Shown: positions 53,696 to 63,351, counted from the stretch's first letter. The stretch is 64,000 bases of DNA from Tenacibaculum larymnensis (GCF_028829235.1 NZ_JAIWJY010000010.1:1-64000); one strand, 5' to 3'. Notes: generated by a model from the letters alone, not told the origin. Made by a program: numbers and translations.

Positions 53696-55204
53696 ATGAT
53701 AGCATCAGAAAGGTTAGTAACTTACATGTATGTTTTGTTGGCGGTGTATGCTGCTGTAATTTTATATTTTGTAATAAGAGGAGCGCGAAAAAACACGAAC
53801 ATAAAAGATTATGCTGTTGGTAATTTAGGGTTTCCATCTTGGGTTGTAGGGTTGTCATTAGCGGCTTCTATGACGAGTGCTGCCACCTTTATTATTAATC
53901 CTGGGTTTATTGCATTATATGGTGTTTCAGGGGTAATTTCTTTTGCAATCGTTCTGCCAATAGCAGCATTTATTTCGTTAATTGTTTTTACAAAAGGATT
54001 TGCAAAATATGGTAGTACGGTAAAAGCAACTACCATGGCTCAATGGATAGGAAAGCGGTATGATAGTAAAAGTTATGCTTTTTTCTTCGGAATTATAGCG
54101 CTGTTGTTAATTACGTTTATTGTGTTGATTAATGTAGGGCTTACACAAGTTATTTCAAAAGCTTTAAATACTGACCCTTTTTATGTGTTAATGGCAATCA
54201 CAATATTTGTTTTTGGGTATATGATGTTTGGAGGAGCCAACTCTATGGTATATACGAATACAATTCAGGCTATTATTATGTTTATAGTAGCTCTGATTTT
54301 AATAGGTTCGGGATATCATTTTTTTGATGAAGGAATAGGAGGGTTTATGGATAAATTATCTAGTATAGATCCAAATCTAACCAAAACAACCAACGCAACG
54401 AGTTTTCTATTTCGTGATTATTTTGAAATTATAGTAGCACAAGTAATTATTGGAGTAGCAATTGTTTGTCAGCCTCATATCATAACTAAATCACTTTTAC
54501 TTAAAGATGCTTCAAAAGTTAATAAATACTTATTTAGTGGAATTGTTTTTATGGTTGTGTTTTTTTTAGTGGTAATTGTAGGTCTATATGCGAGAATTAG
54601 TTTCCCTGATTTAACTGTTGATGGGAGGGCAATAAAAATGGATGAAATTATACCAACGTATGTTGTGAGTAAGTTTTCTGTAGGAGTAGGCCTAATTATA
54701 GTTGTGGGACTTATTTCTGCAGGACTTTCTACTTTGGAGAGTCTAATACAATCGTTGTCAATAACAATTACATCAGATATACTAAAACCAATATTTAAAG
54801 ATCAAATTAACAACAATACAATAACAATAAATAAGGTTGTAATTGTTCTTTTAGGGGTTGTAAGTTTTTTATTGAGTTGGCAGCAAATAAAAAGTCCAGA
54901 TGTAAGTGTAGCTATTTTTGCTCAAAATGGAGTGTACGCTTATTTTGCAGCAGCCTTTGTACCTGTTTTGTTCGGAACTTTTTTGAAAAACGTGTCAACA
55001 AGATCAGTTTTTATAGCAAGTATAACTGCTATTGTGGTGCATTTTGGTATTTATTACGGAAGAATAACTCCTTACATGCAAGAACCAGTGAATAACCCAG
55101 GAGTATCTGCAGCTTTTGGCATAGTAGCATCACTTATTGTTGGTTTTATTTTTTATAAATTGGATTTGAAAAAAACTCTTAAATATGTTAAACTGGATAG
55201 CTAA
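53696..55204 (+). CDS. Sodium:solute symporter (SSS family)
   Basis: 502 residues with about 13 membrane helices. The SSS signature region is visible: NIKDYAVGNLGFPSWVVGLSLAASMTSAATFIINPGFIALYG, MFGGANSMVYTNTIQAIIMFI and AGLSTLESLIQSLSITITSDI. These carriers bring in small organic solutes such as proline, acetate or other monocarboxylates with Na+. The gene overlaps the next (acyl-CoA synthetase) by 20 bp, so a carboxylate that is then activated to a CoA ester is the likely cargo (inference). Confidence 0.9.
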   Translation: MIASERLVTYMYVLLAVYAAVILYFVIRGARKNTNIKDYAVGNLGFPSWVVGLSLAASMTSAATFIINPGFIALYGVSGVISFAIVLPIAAFISLIVFTKGFAKYGSTVKATTMAQWIGKRYDSKSYAFFFGIIALLLITFIVLINVGLTQVISKALNTDPFYVLMAITIFVFGYMMFGGANSMVYTNTIQAIIMFIVALILIGSGYHFFDEGIGGFMDKLSSIDPNLTKTTNATSFLFRDYFEIIVAQVIIGVAIVCQPHIITKSLLLKDASKVNKYLFSGIVFMVVFFLVVIVGLYARISFPDLTVDGRAIKMDEIIPTYVVSKFSVGVGLIIVVGLISAGLSTLESLIQSLSITITSDILKPIFKDQINNNTITINKVVIVLLGVVSFLLSWQQIKSPDVSVAIFAQNGVYAYFAAAFVPVLFGTFLKNVSTRSVFIASITAIVVHFGIYYGRITPYMQEPVNNPGVSAAFGIVASLIVGFIFYKLDLKKTLKYVKLDS

Positions 55205-56681
55205 GTGGGCAGATTATACACCTAACAAGGTGGCGCTGACATCGTATGACACTAATGAAAGTTATACATATAGTAGCTTAGATACATATGCTGATAAGTT
55301 AGTTGTTAAGTTTACAAAAATGGGGTTAGAAGAAGGAGATAGGGTTGCTGTTTTAGCAGAGCATGGTTTAGCATTTATTGTGCTTTTTGTTGCTTGTCAA
55401 CGAATGGGAGTTGTCTTAGTGCCTTTAAACTATCGTCTTTCAATAAGTGAACTTCAAAGATTAGTGTCTGACTGTACTCCAAGTCTATTTATATATAGTA
55501 AGAGTTTTACAGATAAGGTAGAAGGGTTGCAATTAGGTGAAACTTCTACTCTTTTAATGAATGATGTAAAATATTTTTATCAGAGTAAGACAATAAAAAT
55601 TTTAAAAAGAGAATATAAAATTAAAGAAGATAGCCCACTCTTTATATTTTATACGTCAGGAACAACAGGAGACCCTAAAGGTGTTGTATATACTAATAAA
55701 ATGTTGTTTTGGAATAGCTTGAACACCTCTATGCAATTAGGAATTACTTTTAGAGATTCTACGCTAAACACATTACCTCCTTACCATACTTCAGGGTGGA
55801 ATGTTTTTGTAACACCACTATTACATAAAGGAGGACATATAGGTATGTTAGAAAAGTTTGATGCAGAAAAGGTGTTATGTTTGTTAGAGTTGAATAAAAT
55901 GAGTCTATTTTTAGCACTTCCCACTATGCTGTTAATGATGCAAAAAACAGCTGTTTTTAAAAAAGTTGGACTTCAGGAACTAAGATATATTATTTCAGGA
56001 GGAGAAAAAGTACCACCTGAATTAGTGTCATATTGGAAGCAAAAAAAGAATATTTATATTCGACCAGGATATGGTTTAACTGAAGCTGGTCCTAGTATTA
56101 CCTCATTGCATCATAAAATGGCCGCATTAAAACCTAATTCTATCGGAAAACCTAATTTTTACCTAGATACAAAAATTGTTGATGAGAAAGGAAAAGAAGT
56201 AGGAGTAAATGAAGTTGGTGAATTGTGTATTCGAGGAGAGATTGTGACCCCAGGTTATTGGAATAACTCAGTGAAAACAAGTAATAATATTAAAAAAGGG
56301 TGGTTGTTTACAGGCGATTATGTTTATAAGGATGAAGATGGGTATTTATATGTAAAGGGAAGAAAAAACGATATGTATATATCGGGTGGAGAAAATATTT
56401 ATCCGCAAGAAATAGAAGCGCACTTAGAGTCTTTAAATGAGATAAAAAAAGCAGTAGTTCTGAGTGTTAAAGATAAGAAATGGGGTGAAACAGGAATTGC
56501 TTTTGTTACTGTTATAAATAAAAATATTACAGTAGAAAAAGTGAGACTTCAACTAAAAAAAACATTAGCATCTTATAAGCACCCAAAGTATATTTTCTTT
56601 TTAGATGAGATACCTTTAACCAGTGTGGGGAAAGTTTCAAGAAAAGACTTGTTACGCTATTATAACTCAATAAAAATATAA
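55185..56681 (+). CDS. AMP-forming acyl-CoA synthetase
   Basis: 498 residues of the ANL superfamily. A3 motif YTSGTTGDPKG (158-166 for SGTTGDPKG), A5-type RPGYGLTEAGPS, A7/A8 region WLFTGDYVYKDEDGYLYVKGRKNDMYISGGENIYP and the catalytic lysine Lys483 (TSVGKVSRKDLL) are all present. It activates a carboxylic acid to its CoA thioester. Length and motifs fit short- or medium-chain acids. In this setting, 3-hydroxybutyrate, acetoacetate or a related acid is a reasonable substrate. Confidence 0.9.
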   Translation: MLNWIAKWADYTPNKVALTSYDTNESYTYSSLDTYADKLVVKFTKMGLEEGDRVAVLAEHGLAFIVLFVACQRMGVVLVPLNYRLSISELQRLVSDCTPSLFIYSKSFTDKVEGLQLGETSTLLMNDVKYFYQSKTIKILKREYKIKEDSPLFIFYTSGTTGDPKGVVYTNKMLFWNSLNTSMQLGITFRDSTLNTLPPYHTSGWNVFVTPLLHKGGHIGMLEKFDAEKVLCLLELNKMSLFLALPTMLLMMQKTAVFKKVGLQELRYIISGGEKVPPELVSYWKQKKNIYIRPGYGLTEAGPSITSLHHKMAALKPNSIGKPNFYLDTKIVDEKGKEVGVNEVGELCIRGEIVTPGYWNNSVKTSNNIKKGWLFTGDYVYKDEDGYLYVKGRKNDMYISGGENIYPQEIEAHLESLNEIKKAVVLSVKDKKWGETGIAFVTVINKNITVEKVRLQLKKTLASYKHPKYIFFLDEIPLTSVGKVSRKDLLRYYNSIKI

Positions 56682-56685
56682 AAAA

Positions 56686-57630
56686 ATGAAACAGTTAGGT
56701 TTAGCACTAATTTTCATATTAACAAGTACTATAGTGCTTGCACAAAACCCAAAAAAATCAATGAAAAAGCTTCTTTCAGCATATGAATTTAAAACTCGAT
56801 GTGTAAAAGTTGATGATATAGAAATGACTTATCTTAAAGAAGGTAAGGGAGACAAAACCTTACTTTTTTTACATGGCTTAAGTAGTAATGCTGATGCTTG
56901 GTTTAAAAACATAGAAACTCTAAAAGAAAATTACACTTGTGTGGCTATTGATTTACCAGGTCATGGAAAATCTTCAAAACCAGAAGAAGCTTATACACCT
57001 ACATTCTTTGCTGATGTAGTGTTTAAATTTATTAAAAAGAAAAGGTTGAAAAATGTGATTTTAGTTGGTCATTCTATGGGAGGACAAGCAAGTATGAAGT
57101 TAGTATTAATGCATCCAGAGGTTATTGAAAAACTAGTGTTAATAGCCCCAGCAGGATTAGAGCAGTTTTCAGAAGCGCAAGGGAATATTCTTAAAAGTGT
57201 TTATACAGCTAAAGTTGTTAAAAACACGACAGATGATCAGATAACGAAAAATTATGCACTAAACTTTTATGAGCAACCAAAAGAGGTTTCAAAAATGATT
57301 GAAGATCGTATTCGAATTAAACAAGCGTCAGACTTTAATGCACATTGTGAAGCAATTGTAAAAAGTGTGTATGGAATGTTAGATGATCCTGTACATAAAG
57401 ATTTGGAGAAAATATCTCAAAAAACTTTAGTTGTTTTTGGAAATAAAGATATGTTAATTCCGAATAGGTATTTACATCCGGAATTAACTATTCAAGATGT
57501 GGGAAATATAGCTGTAGATAAAATTAAAAATGTTACTGTTAAGTATGTAGAAAATTGTGGGCATTTTGCTCAGTTTGAAAAGCCTGAAAAAGTTAACTTG
57601 CTCATACAGGAATTTGTAGAAAGTGATTAA
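56686..57630 (+). CDS. Exported alpha/beta hydrolase
   Basis: 314 residues with a clear signal peptide (MKQLGLALIFILTSTIVLAQ). Core motifs: oxyanion region LLFLHGLSSNADAWF, nucleophile elbow GHSMGG with Ser130, and catalytic His293 in NCGHFAQFEKPE; a candidate acid lies near NKDMLIPN. An esterase or lactonase in the periplasm or outer membrane region is expected. It is 4 bp after the synthetase gene. Hydrolysis of hydroxyacyl ester oligomers would fit the neighbours. Confidence 0.88.
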   Translation: MKQLGLALIFILTSTIVLAQNPKKSMKKLLSAYEFKTRCVKVDDIEMTYLKEGKGDKTLLFLHGLSSNADAWFKNIETLKENYTCVAIDLPGHGKSSKPEEAYTPTFFADVVFKFIKKKRLKNVILVGHSMGGQASMKLVLMHPEVIEKLVLIAPAGLEQFSEAQGNILKSVYTAKVVKNTTDDQITKNYALNFYEQPKEVSKMIEDRIRIKQASDFNAHCEAIVKSVYGMLDDPVHKDLEKISQKTLVVFGNKDMLIPNRYLHPELTIQDVGNIAVDKIKNVTVKYVENCGHFAQFEKPEKVNLLIQEFVESD

Positions 57631-59048
57631 TGAAAACAAAACTTAAGAAATTTACTGAATTTAGTAAAACTATTTTGCCAAATGAGGCGAAATATCTTCA
57701 AACAGTTTATCAATTTAAGGGCAAAGAAAAACAAGAAATAAGTAATCTGATAGTTAAAAATGCACTATCTAAAAATAAGACTATAGCCTTTAATACTTCT
57801 ATTGATAAACGTAAGTATTCATATATAAAAAATTGGACACAGAAAAAGTTAGCAAGCATAGATGTTGATGTTACAATAGATTGGTTAATGTCTTTAAAAA
57901 AGAAAATTTTAACCGATGCAATTACATCTCAAGAAGAAAAAGAATTCCTTCAATACATAGTAGCATATAAAACAATAGAGTATAATTTTCAAAGCTTATA
58001 CACATTAGCCAAAGAGTATAAATCTTACCTCTTAGTTCGAATGCGTTATAAAGACCATAAAATTGTGGCAAACTTCTTAAAAGAATACGAAACGCATTAT
58101 AAAACTTCAAAAGAAATACATGAAAAACTGTATGAAGCAACTACAGATATTACCAATCAGTATACATTAAATAATATTGAAACAAAGCATTTAGAAAAAT
58201 GGCTTTTACAGGTATTTAAAGATGAGTCTATTGATGGTAAAAATCGGTACCAATCCTTTGTTTTACTAGCTTTTATGTATACAAATTACAATGAGAATGA
58301 TAAGTTAAAGTTGCTATTTGATCAAATTGATGAGTACTTCAGTCAAGGTAAAATGTATTCCAGACGTTTACTTTCTAATTATTACGCTAGTAGGGTTTTG
58401 TTACATTCTAAACAAAATGAGTTTAAAGAAGCAGAGTTTTATGGGTACTTATCAATTAGACAGAATAATAATGATACACTCATGTATTTGAATAACTTGG
58501 TAGCTATCTTACTAAGAAATAATAATCCAGAAGAAGCTTTCGATTTACTTCATAAGTATGAAAGTTTGTATAAAGAAATACATAACTATCATCAAAAAAT
58601 AGGGTACTGTTCTTATAAAGTACGTGTACTTTCCGAACTTCATAAGTATAAACAAGCAGAAGCTACTGCAAGAACATTTTTAAGAAAGCATAAAAATGAA
58701 GTATTAAAACATCGTTGGCATCACTTTTTTACGTCCTATATAAATGTATTAGTCACAGAAGAAAAATACGAAGAAGTATTAAAATTAGCTTCAAAATTTA
58801 ACTTGATAGAAAAAGAGAAAGAACGTCAAAAGAAAAATAATTACGTTCCTAATATATCATGGAGTATTTCACTATCAAGATATATGGAAGGAAAGATAAA
58901 CTCTAGTCGTTTGCTAGAGGAAATAAAGAAACCTTTAGAAAATATTCAACCTACAATCAACCAAAAACAACTAATGTTTAAGGTGATAAATAAGCTTTCA
59001 GATAATTTACCTGAAGCATTTTTTAAACTAAAGTCACATATTGAGTAA
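57630..59048 (+). CDS. TPR-like helical-repeat protein, unknown function
   Basis: 472 residues, Lys-rich, no signal peptide. Sequence is almost all helical, with repeat-like pairs such as NNLVAILLRNNNPEEAFDLLHKYE and RVLSELHKYKQAEATARTFLRK. Its ATG overlaps the stop of the hydrolase gene (TAATG), so the products are made together. I find no catalytic motif. A cytoplasmic scaffold or regulator is possible; it is unusual to see such a protein inside a catabolic unit. Confidence 0.75.
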   Translation: MKTKLKKFTEFSKTILPNEAKYLQTVYQFKGKEKQEISNLIVKNALSKNKTIAFNTSIDKRKYSYIKNWTQKKLASIDVDVTIDWLMSLKKKILTDAITSQEEKEFLQYIVAYKTIEYNFQSLYTLAKEYKSYLLVRMRYKDHKIVANFLKEYETHYKTSKEIHEKLYEATTDITNQYTLNNIETKHLEKWLLQVFKDESIDGKNRYQSFVLLAFMYTNYNENDKLKLLFDQIDEYFSQGKMYSRRLLSNYYASRVLLHSKQNEFKEAEFYGYLSIRQNNNDTLMYLNNLVAILLRNNNPEEAFDLLHKYESLYKEIHNYHQKIGYCSYKVRVLSELHKYKQAEATARTFLRKHKNEVLKHRWHHFFTSYINVLVTEEKYEEVLKLASKFNLIEKEKERQKKNNYVPNISWSISLSRYMEGKINSSRLLEEIKKPLENIQPTINQKQLMFKVINKLSDNLPEAFFKLKSHIE

Positions 59049-59107
59049 ATCTCTTTTAAAAAAGGAAATTTTGTTTGTTTTTGAAAGAAAAAACTTTAGT
59101 AAAGTAA

Positions 59108-59120
59108 AAAGTCACACTTT
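59108..59120. promoter_or_regulatory. Inverted-repeat motif, site 3 (AAAGT-CAC-ACTTT)
   Basis: A 5-bp inverted repeat around CAC, core AGTCACACT, 82 bp before the TonB receptor gene. It matches sites 1 and 2 at eight of nine core positions. It lies in the 153-bp gap that is the only long gap in the seven-gene cluster. Confidence 0.55.
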
Positions 59121-59201
59121 GTAGTTTTTGTTTTTAAAATAGTTTATTCTCTATTTACCAATAGATTGCGAGAGAAACAAACTTAATAACAATCTAAACT
59201 T

Positions 59202-61670
59202 ATGAAAAAACTATTTTTCTTTTTAGTCTTAATAACTTCCTTAGCTGTTAAAGCTCAAAGTACAGGGAGTATTGAAGGGGTAATTACAGATGTTAACGGA
59301 GTTCCTTTGGGTGGTGCCACAGTATATATTAAAAGTATAGATAAAGGAATTGATACAGATTTTGATGGGAAATTTGCGATTGAAAATATAAAAACAGGAA
59401 CTTATAATGTGTCTGTCTCATTTGTAGGCTTTGAAAGTGTAGTAAAAACAGTTGCTGTTGAAAGTGGAAAGAAAGTGCAATTAAATGCTTCTTTAAAAGA
59501 AGCAAGTAGTGTTTTAGATGAAGTCATCTTAACGGCAAATAAAAAACCGCAAAAAAGGACAGAAGTTCCAGCTACAGTTAGTGTTATTAATGCTAAAGAT
59601 ATTCAAGACTTTCCAAGTTTTAATATTGGAGAATTAGCAGCAAGACAAAAGGGTGTTGACTTTGTACGTAGTGGAGTTTTAGGAACAGGAATAAATATTC
59701 GCGGATTTAACTCTGCTTTTAACTCTAAAAACTTACAAATGACTGATGATAGAGTTTCTATGTTAATTGCTACAGGTTTGCCTTATGGTTCTTTTTCAAC
59801 AGTAACCAAAGATGATGTTGAGCGTGTTGAGATTTTATTAGGCCCTAATGGTACATTATATGGTCCAAATGCGCACAATGGTTTAGTAAGTACAATAACT
59901 AAAAACCCAAGAACTTCAGAAGGAACAACAATTGCATTTGGAGCAGGAAGTCAAAATGTAATTACAGGAAGATTGCGTCACGCACAGGTGTTAAGTGATA
60001 AGTTTGCATATAAAATTCATTTAGAAAGTACACAAGGATCAGAGTTTGAGTATGTAGATAGTGTTTATGTGGGAACTAAAGCATATGGAGAGAAAAACCT
60101 AGATCGTGATTTTAATGCTTTAAAGTATGGAGCTTCTCTATATTTTAGACCTAATACAAGTTCTGAAATAACAGCATATTATGGGCATAGTAATAATACC
60201 AATTTAGCTGTAACCAACGCAGGACGTAACCAAATTAAAGACTGGACATTAGATATTGCTCAACTGAAGTATGTGTCTAAGAACTTCTTTGTTAATGCGT
60301 ACTATACATGGAGTAAAACGGATGATACATACGCAATTAATCAACGTACACAAAACTATGTGTCGTTTATTGAAAATGGGTTTTCTGAAGAAGAATCTTG
60401 GAGTAGAGCATTGTATGAGCAATGGGTACCAGCATATGGGATAGCTATACCAAGAGGAGCGTTGTTTAAAGATGCTTCAGAGAGGTTTAATGCAGAGGCG
60501 CAGTATAATAATAATTGGGGTGATTTTTACTTAACAACTGGGGTGCAGTATCAATTGGATATGGCTGATTCTAAAGGGACTTACTTGTTGGATCAGGAAG
60601 GATCTATAGATATAGCTCAAAAAGGAGTGTACGGTCAATTTGAATATAAATTAGATTCAGGTTGGAATTTTCTAGCTGGAGTAAGATTGGATAACCATGA
60701 TTTATACGGAACTAACTTTTTACCAAAAGCAGCAATAACAAAAACTATTGATGCGGGTACGTTTAGGTTAACTTATGGTAGAGGTATGGCAGTGCCTTCA
60801 ATATTAAACTTAAAGGGAAATCTATTTGGAGGTTTAGTATTAGGAAACGGTGAAGGATTTACATTAACGGATGGTACTAAAATAGATAAGTTAGAAGTAG
60901 AAACTATTAACTCTTTTGAATTTGGATTTAATGGAAAGTTATCGGATAAGTTTTTTATCGATGCTAGTGCTTACTACAATATGTCAGAAAACTTTATTAG
61001 TCCGTTACGTAATATAGTTGATGCAGCCAATGGAAATTACGTAACTCATATGGGGGAACAACCTATTGATGAGGTTTCAGCAGGAGCTAGTACTTCACCG
61101 TTTTTATTAACGTATAGTAATTTTGGAAATGTAGATACTTATGGGGTTGATCTAGGTTTGAACTATTATTTTACTGATGCGATTAGAACATCGTTAAATT
61201 ACTCATACTTTGGAAGAAGTTTAGATAAAGATGATTTAGGGAATGATGGTAATTTGGATGGAGTTGTCTTAGAAAGTGAACTACCTATTAATACACCAGA
61301 AAATAAACTTAGCTTAGGCTTGCATTATGGAGGAAAGAAGCTGTACGGAGCTCTTTTTGGTCGTTGGGTGCAAGATTATGACTTCTTTTCAGGAATTAAT
61401 GTAGCCTCAAAAACGCAAGATTTGGATGGGGATGGTGTAAGCGAAATTGTGGAAAATGCTCGTGTAGGAAGAACATGGAACTATGGTTCGTTAGGTGGCT
61501 TTACTGTAGATGCAAACCTAGGATATAATCTAAACGATAACGTTTCAGTTGGGGTTAATGTTAGTAATATTTTTGATGCAAGTATAAGAGAGTTTGTTGC
61601 TTCACCAGAAATAGGAAGGCTAATTTCATTCGAGTTGAAGTATAATTTCAATGCGTTTAAGAAAAAGTAA
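59202..61670 (+). CDS. TonB-dependent outer membrane receptor of the hydroxybutyrate-type locus
   Basis: 822 residues. Signal peptide (MKKLFFFLVLITSLAVKAQS), carboxypeptidase-regulatory-like domain (about 22-105, GSIEGVITDVNGVPLGGATV), plug (about 115-235, RTEVPATVSVINAKDIQDF; GINIRGFNSAFN; GPNGTLYGPNAHNG) and a barrel ending LISFELKYNFNAFKKK. It resembles siderophore- or oligomer-type receptors and not SusC; no SusD-like gene is present. Neighbouring hydrolases suggest import of an ester or lactone. Confidence 0.9.
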   Translation: MKKLFFFLVLITSLAVKAQSTGSIEGVITDVNGVPLGGATVYIKSIDKGIDTDFDGKFAIENIKTGTYNVSVSFVGFESVVKTVAVESGKKVQLNASLKEASSVLDEVILTANKKPQKRTEVPATVSVINAKDIQDFPSFNIGELAARQKGVDFVRSGVLGTGINIRGFNSAFNSKNLQMTDDRVSMLIATGLPYGSFSTVTKDDVERVEILLGPNGTLYGPNAHNGLVSTITKNPRTSEGTTIAFGAGSQNVITGRLRHAQVLSDKFAYKIHLESTQGSEFEYVDSVYVGTKAYGEKNLDRDFNALKYGASLYFRPNTSSEITAYYGHSNNTNLAVTNAGRNQIKDWTLDIAQLKYVSKNFFVNAYYTWSKTDDTYAINQRTQNYVSFIENGFSEEESWSRALYEQWVPAYGIAIPRGALFKDASERFNAEAQYNNNWGDFYLTTGVQYQLDMADSKGTYLLDQEGSIDIAQKGVYGQFEYKLDSGWNFLAGVRLDNHDLYGTNFLPKAAITKTIDAGTFRLTYGRGMAVPSILNLKGNLFGGLVLGNGEGFTLTDGTKIDKLEVETINSFEFGFNGKLSDKFFIDASAYYNMSENFISPLRNIVDAANGNYVTHMGEQPIDEVSAGASTSPFLLTYSNFGNVDTYGVDLGLNYYFTDAIRTSLNYSYFGRSLDKDDLGNDGNLDGVVLESELPINTPENKLSLGLHYGGKKLYGALFGRWVQDYDFFSGINVASKTQDLDGDGVSEIVENARVGRTWNYGSLGGFTVDANLGYNLNDNVSVGVNVSNIFDASIREFVASPEIGRLISFELKYNFNAFKKK

Positions 61671-61695
61671 AGCCAATTAATTAAGCTTGTAGAGT

Positions 61696-62478
61696 ATGCC
61701 AAAAATAAAAGTAAATAAAATAGAGCTTAATTATGAAGAATATGGAAAAGGCGAAGTCCTTTTGTTTCTTCATGGATTAGGTTCTACCAAGGCAGATTGG
61801 GATGCGCAAGTTCCTTTCTTTTCAAAAAAATATCGTGTTGTGGTAGTAGATCTTAGAGGGCATGGAAAAACATCCATTCCTTCTAAGGATTATGGAGTAA
61901 GATTTATGACTGAGGATATTAAGCAGTTGTTAGATGTTTTAAAAATAGAAAAAACTAGCGTTGTAGGATTCTCTATGGGAGGAGCTGTAGCCTTTCAACT
62001 AGCGTACGATAGCCCTGAAAAAATAAAGAACTTGGTGATTGTAAATAGTGGTCCAGATTTCAATAATATGGGAAAGATAGGAGAAGATCTATTGAATAAC
62101 AGAACAGAGTTTTTAAAAACAAAAGGATTAGGCGCTTTAGCAAAAGAAATAGCATATAATATGTTTCCTGAAGATACTCAGGTTGATATGAGAAATCAAT
62201 TTGAAGAACGATGTAAGGAGAATGATTATGATGCGTATTATAATTCATTTGTTACACTAATGAATTGGGGCTTGGGAGATAAATTAAAAGAAATTAAAAC
62301 TAGAACACTAATTGTAGCTTCCGATATGGACTATACTCCTGTTTCGTTTAAAGAAGAATACGTTAAAAGAATGCCTAACGCAGAATTGAGTGTCATTAAA
62401 AACTCAAGACACGGAACAGTTATAGATCAGCCAAAGGAATTTAATAAAATACTCGAAAATTTTTTAAACTATGAATAA
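61696..62478 (+). CDS. Cytoplasmic alpha/beta hydrolase
   Basis: 260 residues without a signal peptide. Motifs: LLFLHGLGSTKADWD, VVDLRGHGKTSIP, nucleophile GFSMGG with Ser93, acid near ASDMDYTPV and His239 in NSRHGTVIDQP. This is the pattern of small esterases/lactonases such as 3-oxoadipate enol-lactone hydrolase relatives. The gene lies 25 bp after the receptor and overlaps the dehydrogenase gene by 8 bp. Intracellular cleavage of imported dimers or small esters is inferred. Confidence 0.88.
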   Translation: MPKIKVNKIELNYEEYGKGEVLLFLHGLGSTKADWDAQVPFFSKKYRVVVVDLRGHGKTSIPSKDYGVRFMTEDIKQLLDVLKIEKTSVVGFSMGGAVAFQLAYDSPEKIKNLVIVNSGPDFNNMGKIGEDLLNNRTEFLKTKGLGALAKEIAYNMFPEDTQVDMRNQFEERCKENDYDAYYNSFVTLMNWGLGDKLKEIKTRTLIVASDMDYTPVSFKEEYVKRMPNAELSVIKNSRHGTVIDQPKEFNKILENFLNYE

Positions 62479-63241
62479 AGTAGCATTAATAACGGGAAGT
62501 ACTAGTGGTATCGGTTTAGGTATTGCAGAAGGTTTTGCCAAAGCAGGTTACAGTATTATGTTTCATGGCTTAGAGGCTAATGGGGCTAGCATAGCTAAAG
62601 AAGTAGGAGGTAAGTATAATGTAGAAGTTTCTTTTTCAAATGCAAATTTACTCGTTGCAGATGAGGTTGAGAAATTAATTGAGCAAACAATAAAGAAGTT
62701 CGGAATGTTGCATATACTTGTTAACAATGCAGGAATACAGTATGTTGCCCCAATAGAAGATTTTCCAAATAATAAGTACGAAAATATCATTGCTATTAAT
62801 ATGAATGCTGCTTTCTATGCTTCTAAAAAAGCATGGGAATTTATGAAAAACCAGAATTTTGGTAGAATTATTAATGTCTCGTCTGTTCATGGTTTAAGAG
62901 CATCCGAGTTTAAAACAGCGTATGTGGCTTCAAAACATGGTGTAATAGGTATGACTAAGGTATTAGCCTTAGAAGGAGCTGAATATAACATAACGTGTAA
63001 TGCAATTTGTCCAGGATATGTAAAAACGCCTTTAGTAGAAGGTCAAATAAAAGACCAAGCTAAAGCACATAATATGTCTGCCGAGGAAGTTGTAGAGAAA
63101 GTAATGCTAAAAAAACAAGCGGTAAAAGAATTTGTTTCGTTGGAAACAATTACAGATATGGCTTTGTTGTTAGCAAAAGACAGTTCTTCAACCATAACAG
63201 GAACCTCATTTGCCTTAGATGGGGGTTGGAGTGCTCAATAA
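62471..63241 (+). CDS. bdhA: D-3-hydroxybutyrate dehydrogenase (SDR family)
   Basis: 256 residues. Glycine-rich NAD site TGSTSGIGLG (8-17), LVNNAGIQYVAPIEDFP (typical of hydroxybutyrate dehydrogenases), catalytic Ser138, Tyr151 and Lys155 (SSVHG; YVASK) and the C-terminal GTSFALDGGWSAQ. The segment HGLRASEFKTAYVASKHG is characteristic of bacterial 3-hydroxybutyrate dehydrogenases. It oxidises D-3-hydroxybutyrate to acetoacetate in the cytoplasm. Last gene of the cluster. Confidence 0.9.
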   Translation: MNKVALITGSTSGIGLGIAEGFAKAGYSIMFHGLEANGASIAKEVGGKYNVEVSFSNANLLVADEVEKLIEQTIKKFGMLHILVNNAGIQYVAPIEDFPNNKYENIIAINMNAAFYASKKAWEFMKNQNFGRIINVSSVHGLRASEFKTAYVASKHGVIGMTKVLALEGAEYNITCNAICPGYVKTPLVEGQIKDQAKAHNMSAEEVVEKVMLKKQAVKEFVSLETITDMALLLAKDSSSTITGTSFALDGGWSAQ

Positions 63242-63351
63242 CATTAAAAACTATTGTTTCTTTAATTTTTGAATATGTAAGAACACAGCGGTCAAATTTA
63301 TTTTTTAAGTAGACAAGGCAGCTGCGTGAAGTTTAAGTTTAGTTAAAACAA

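Noticed and set aside
59202..62478. Polysaccharide utilisation locus
   Set aside because: A TonB receptor is present, but there is no SusD-like protein, glycoside hydrolase, polysaccharide lyase or sulfatase; the neighbouring enzymes act on esters and hydroxyacids.
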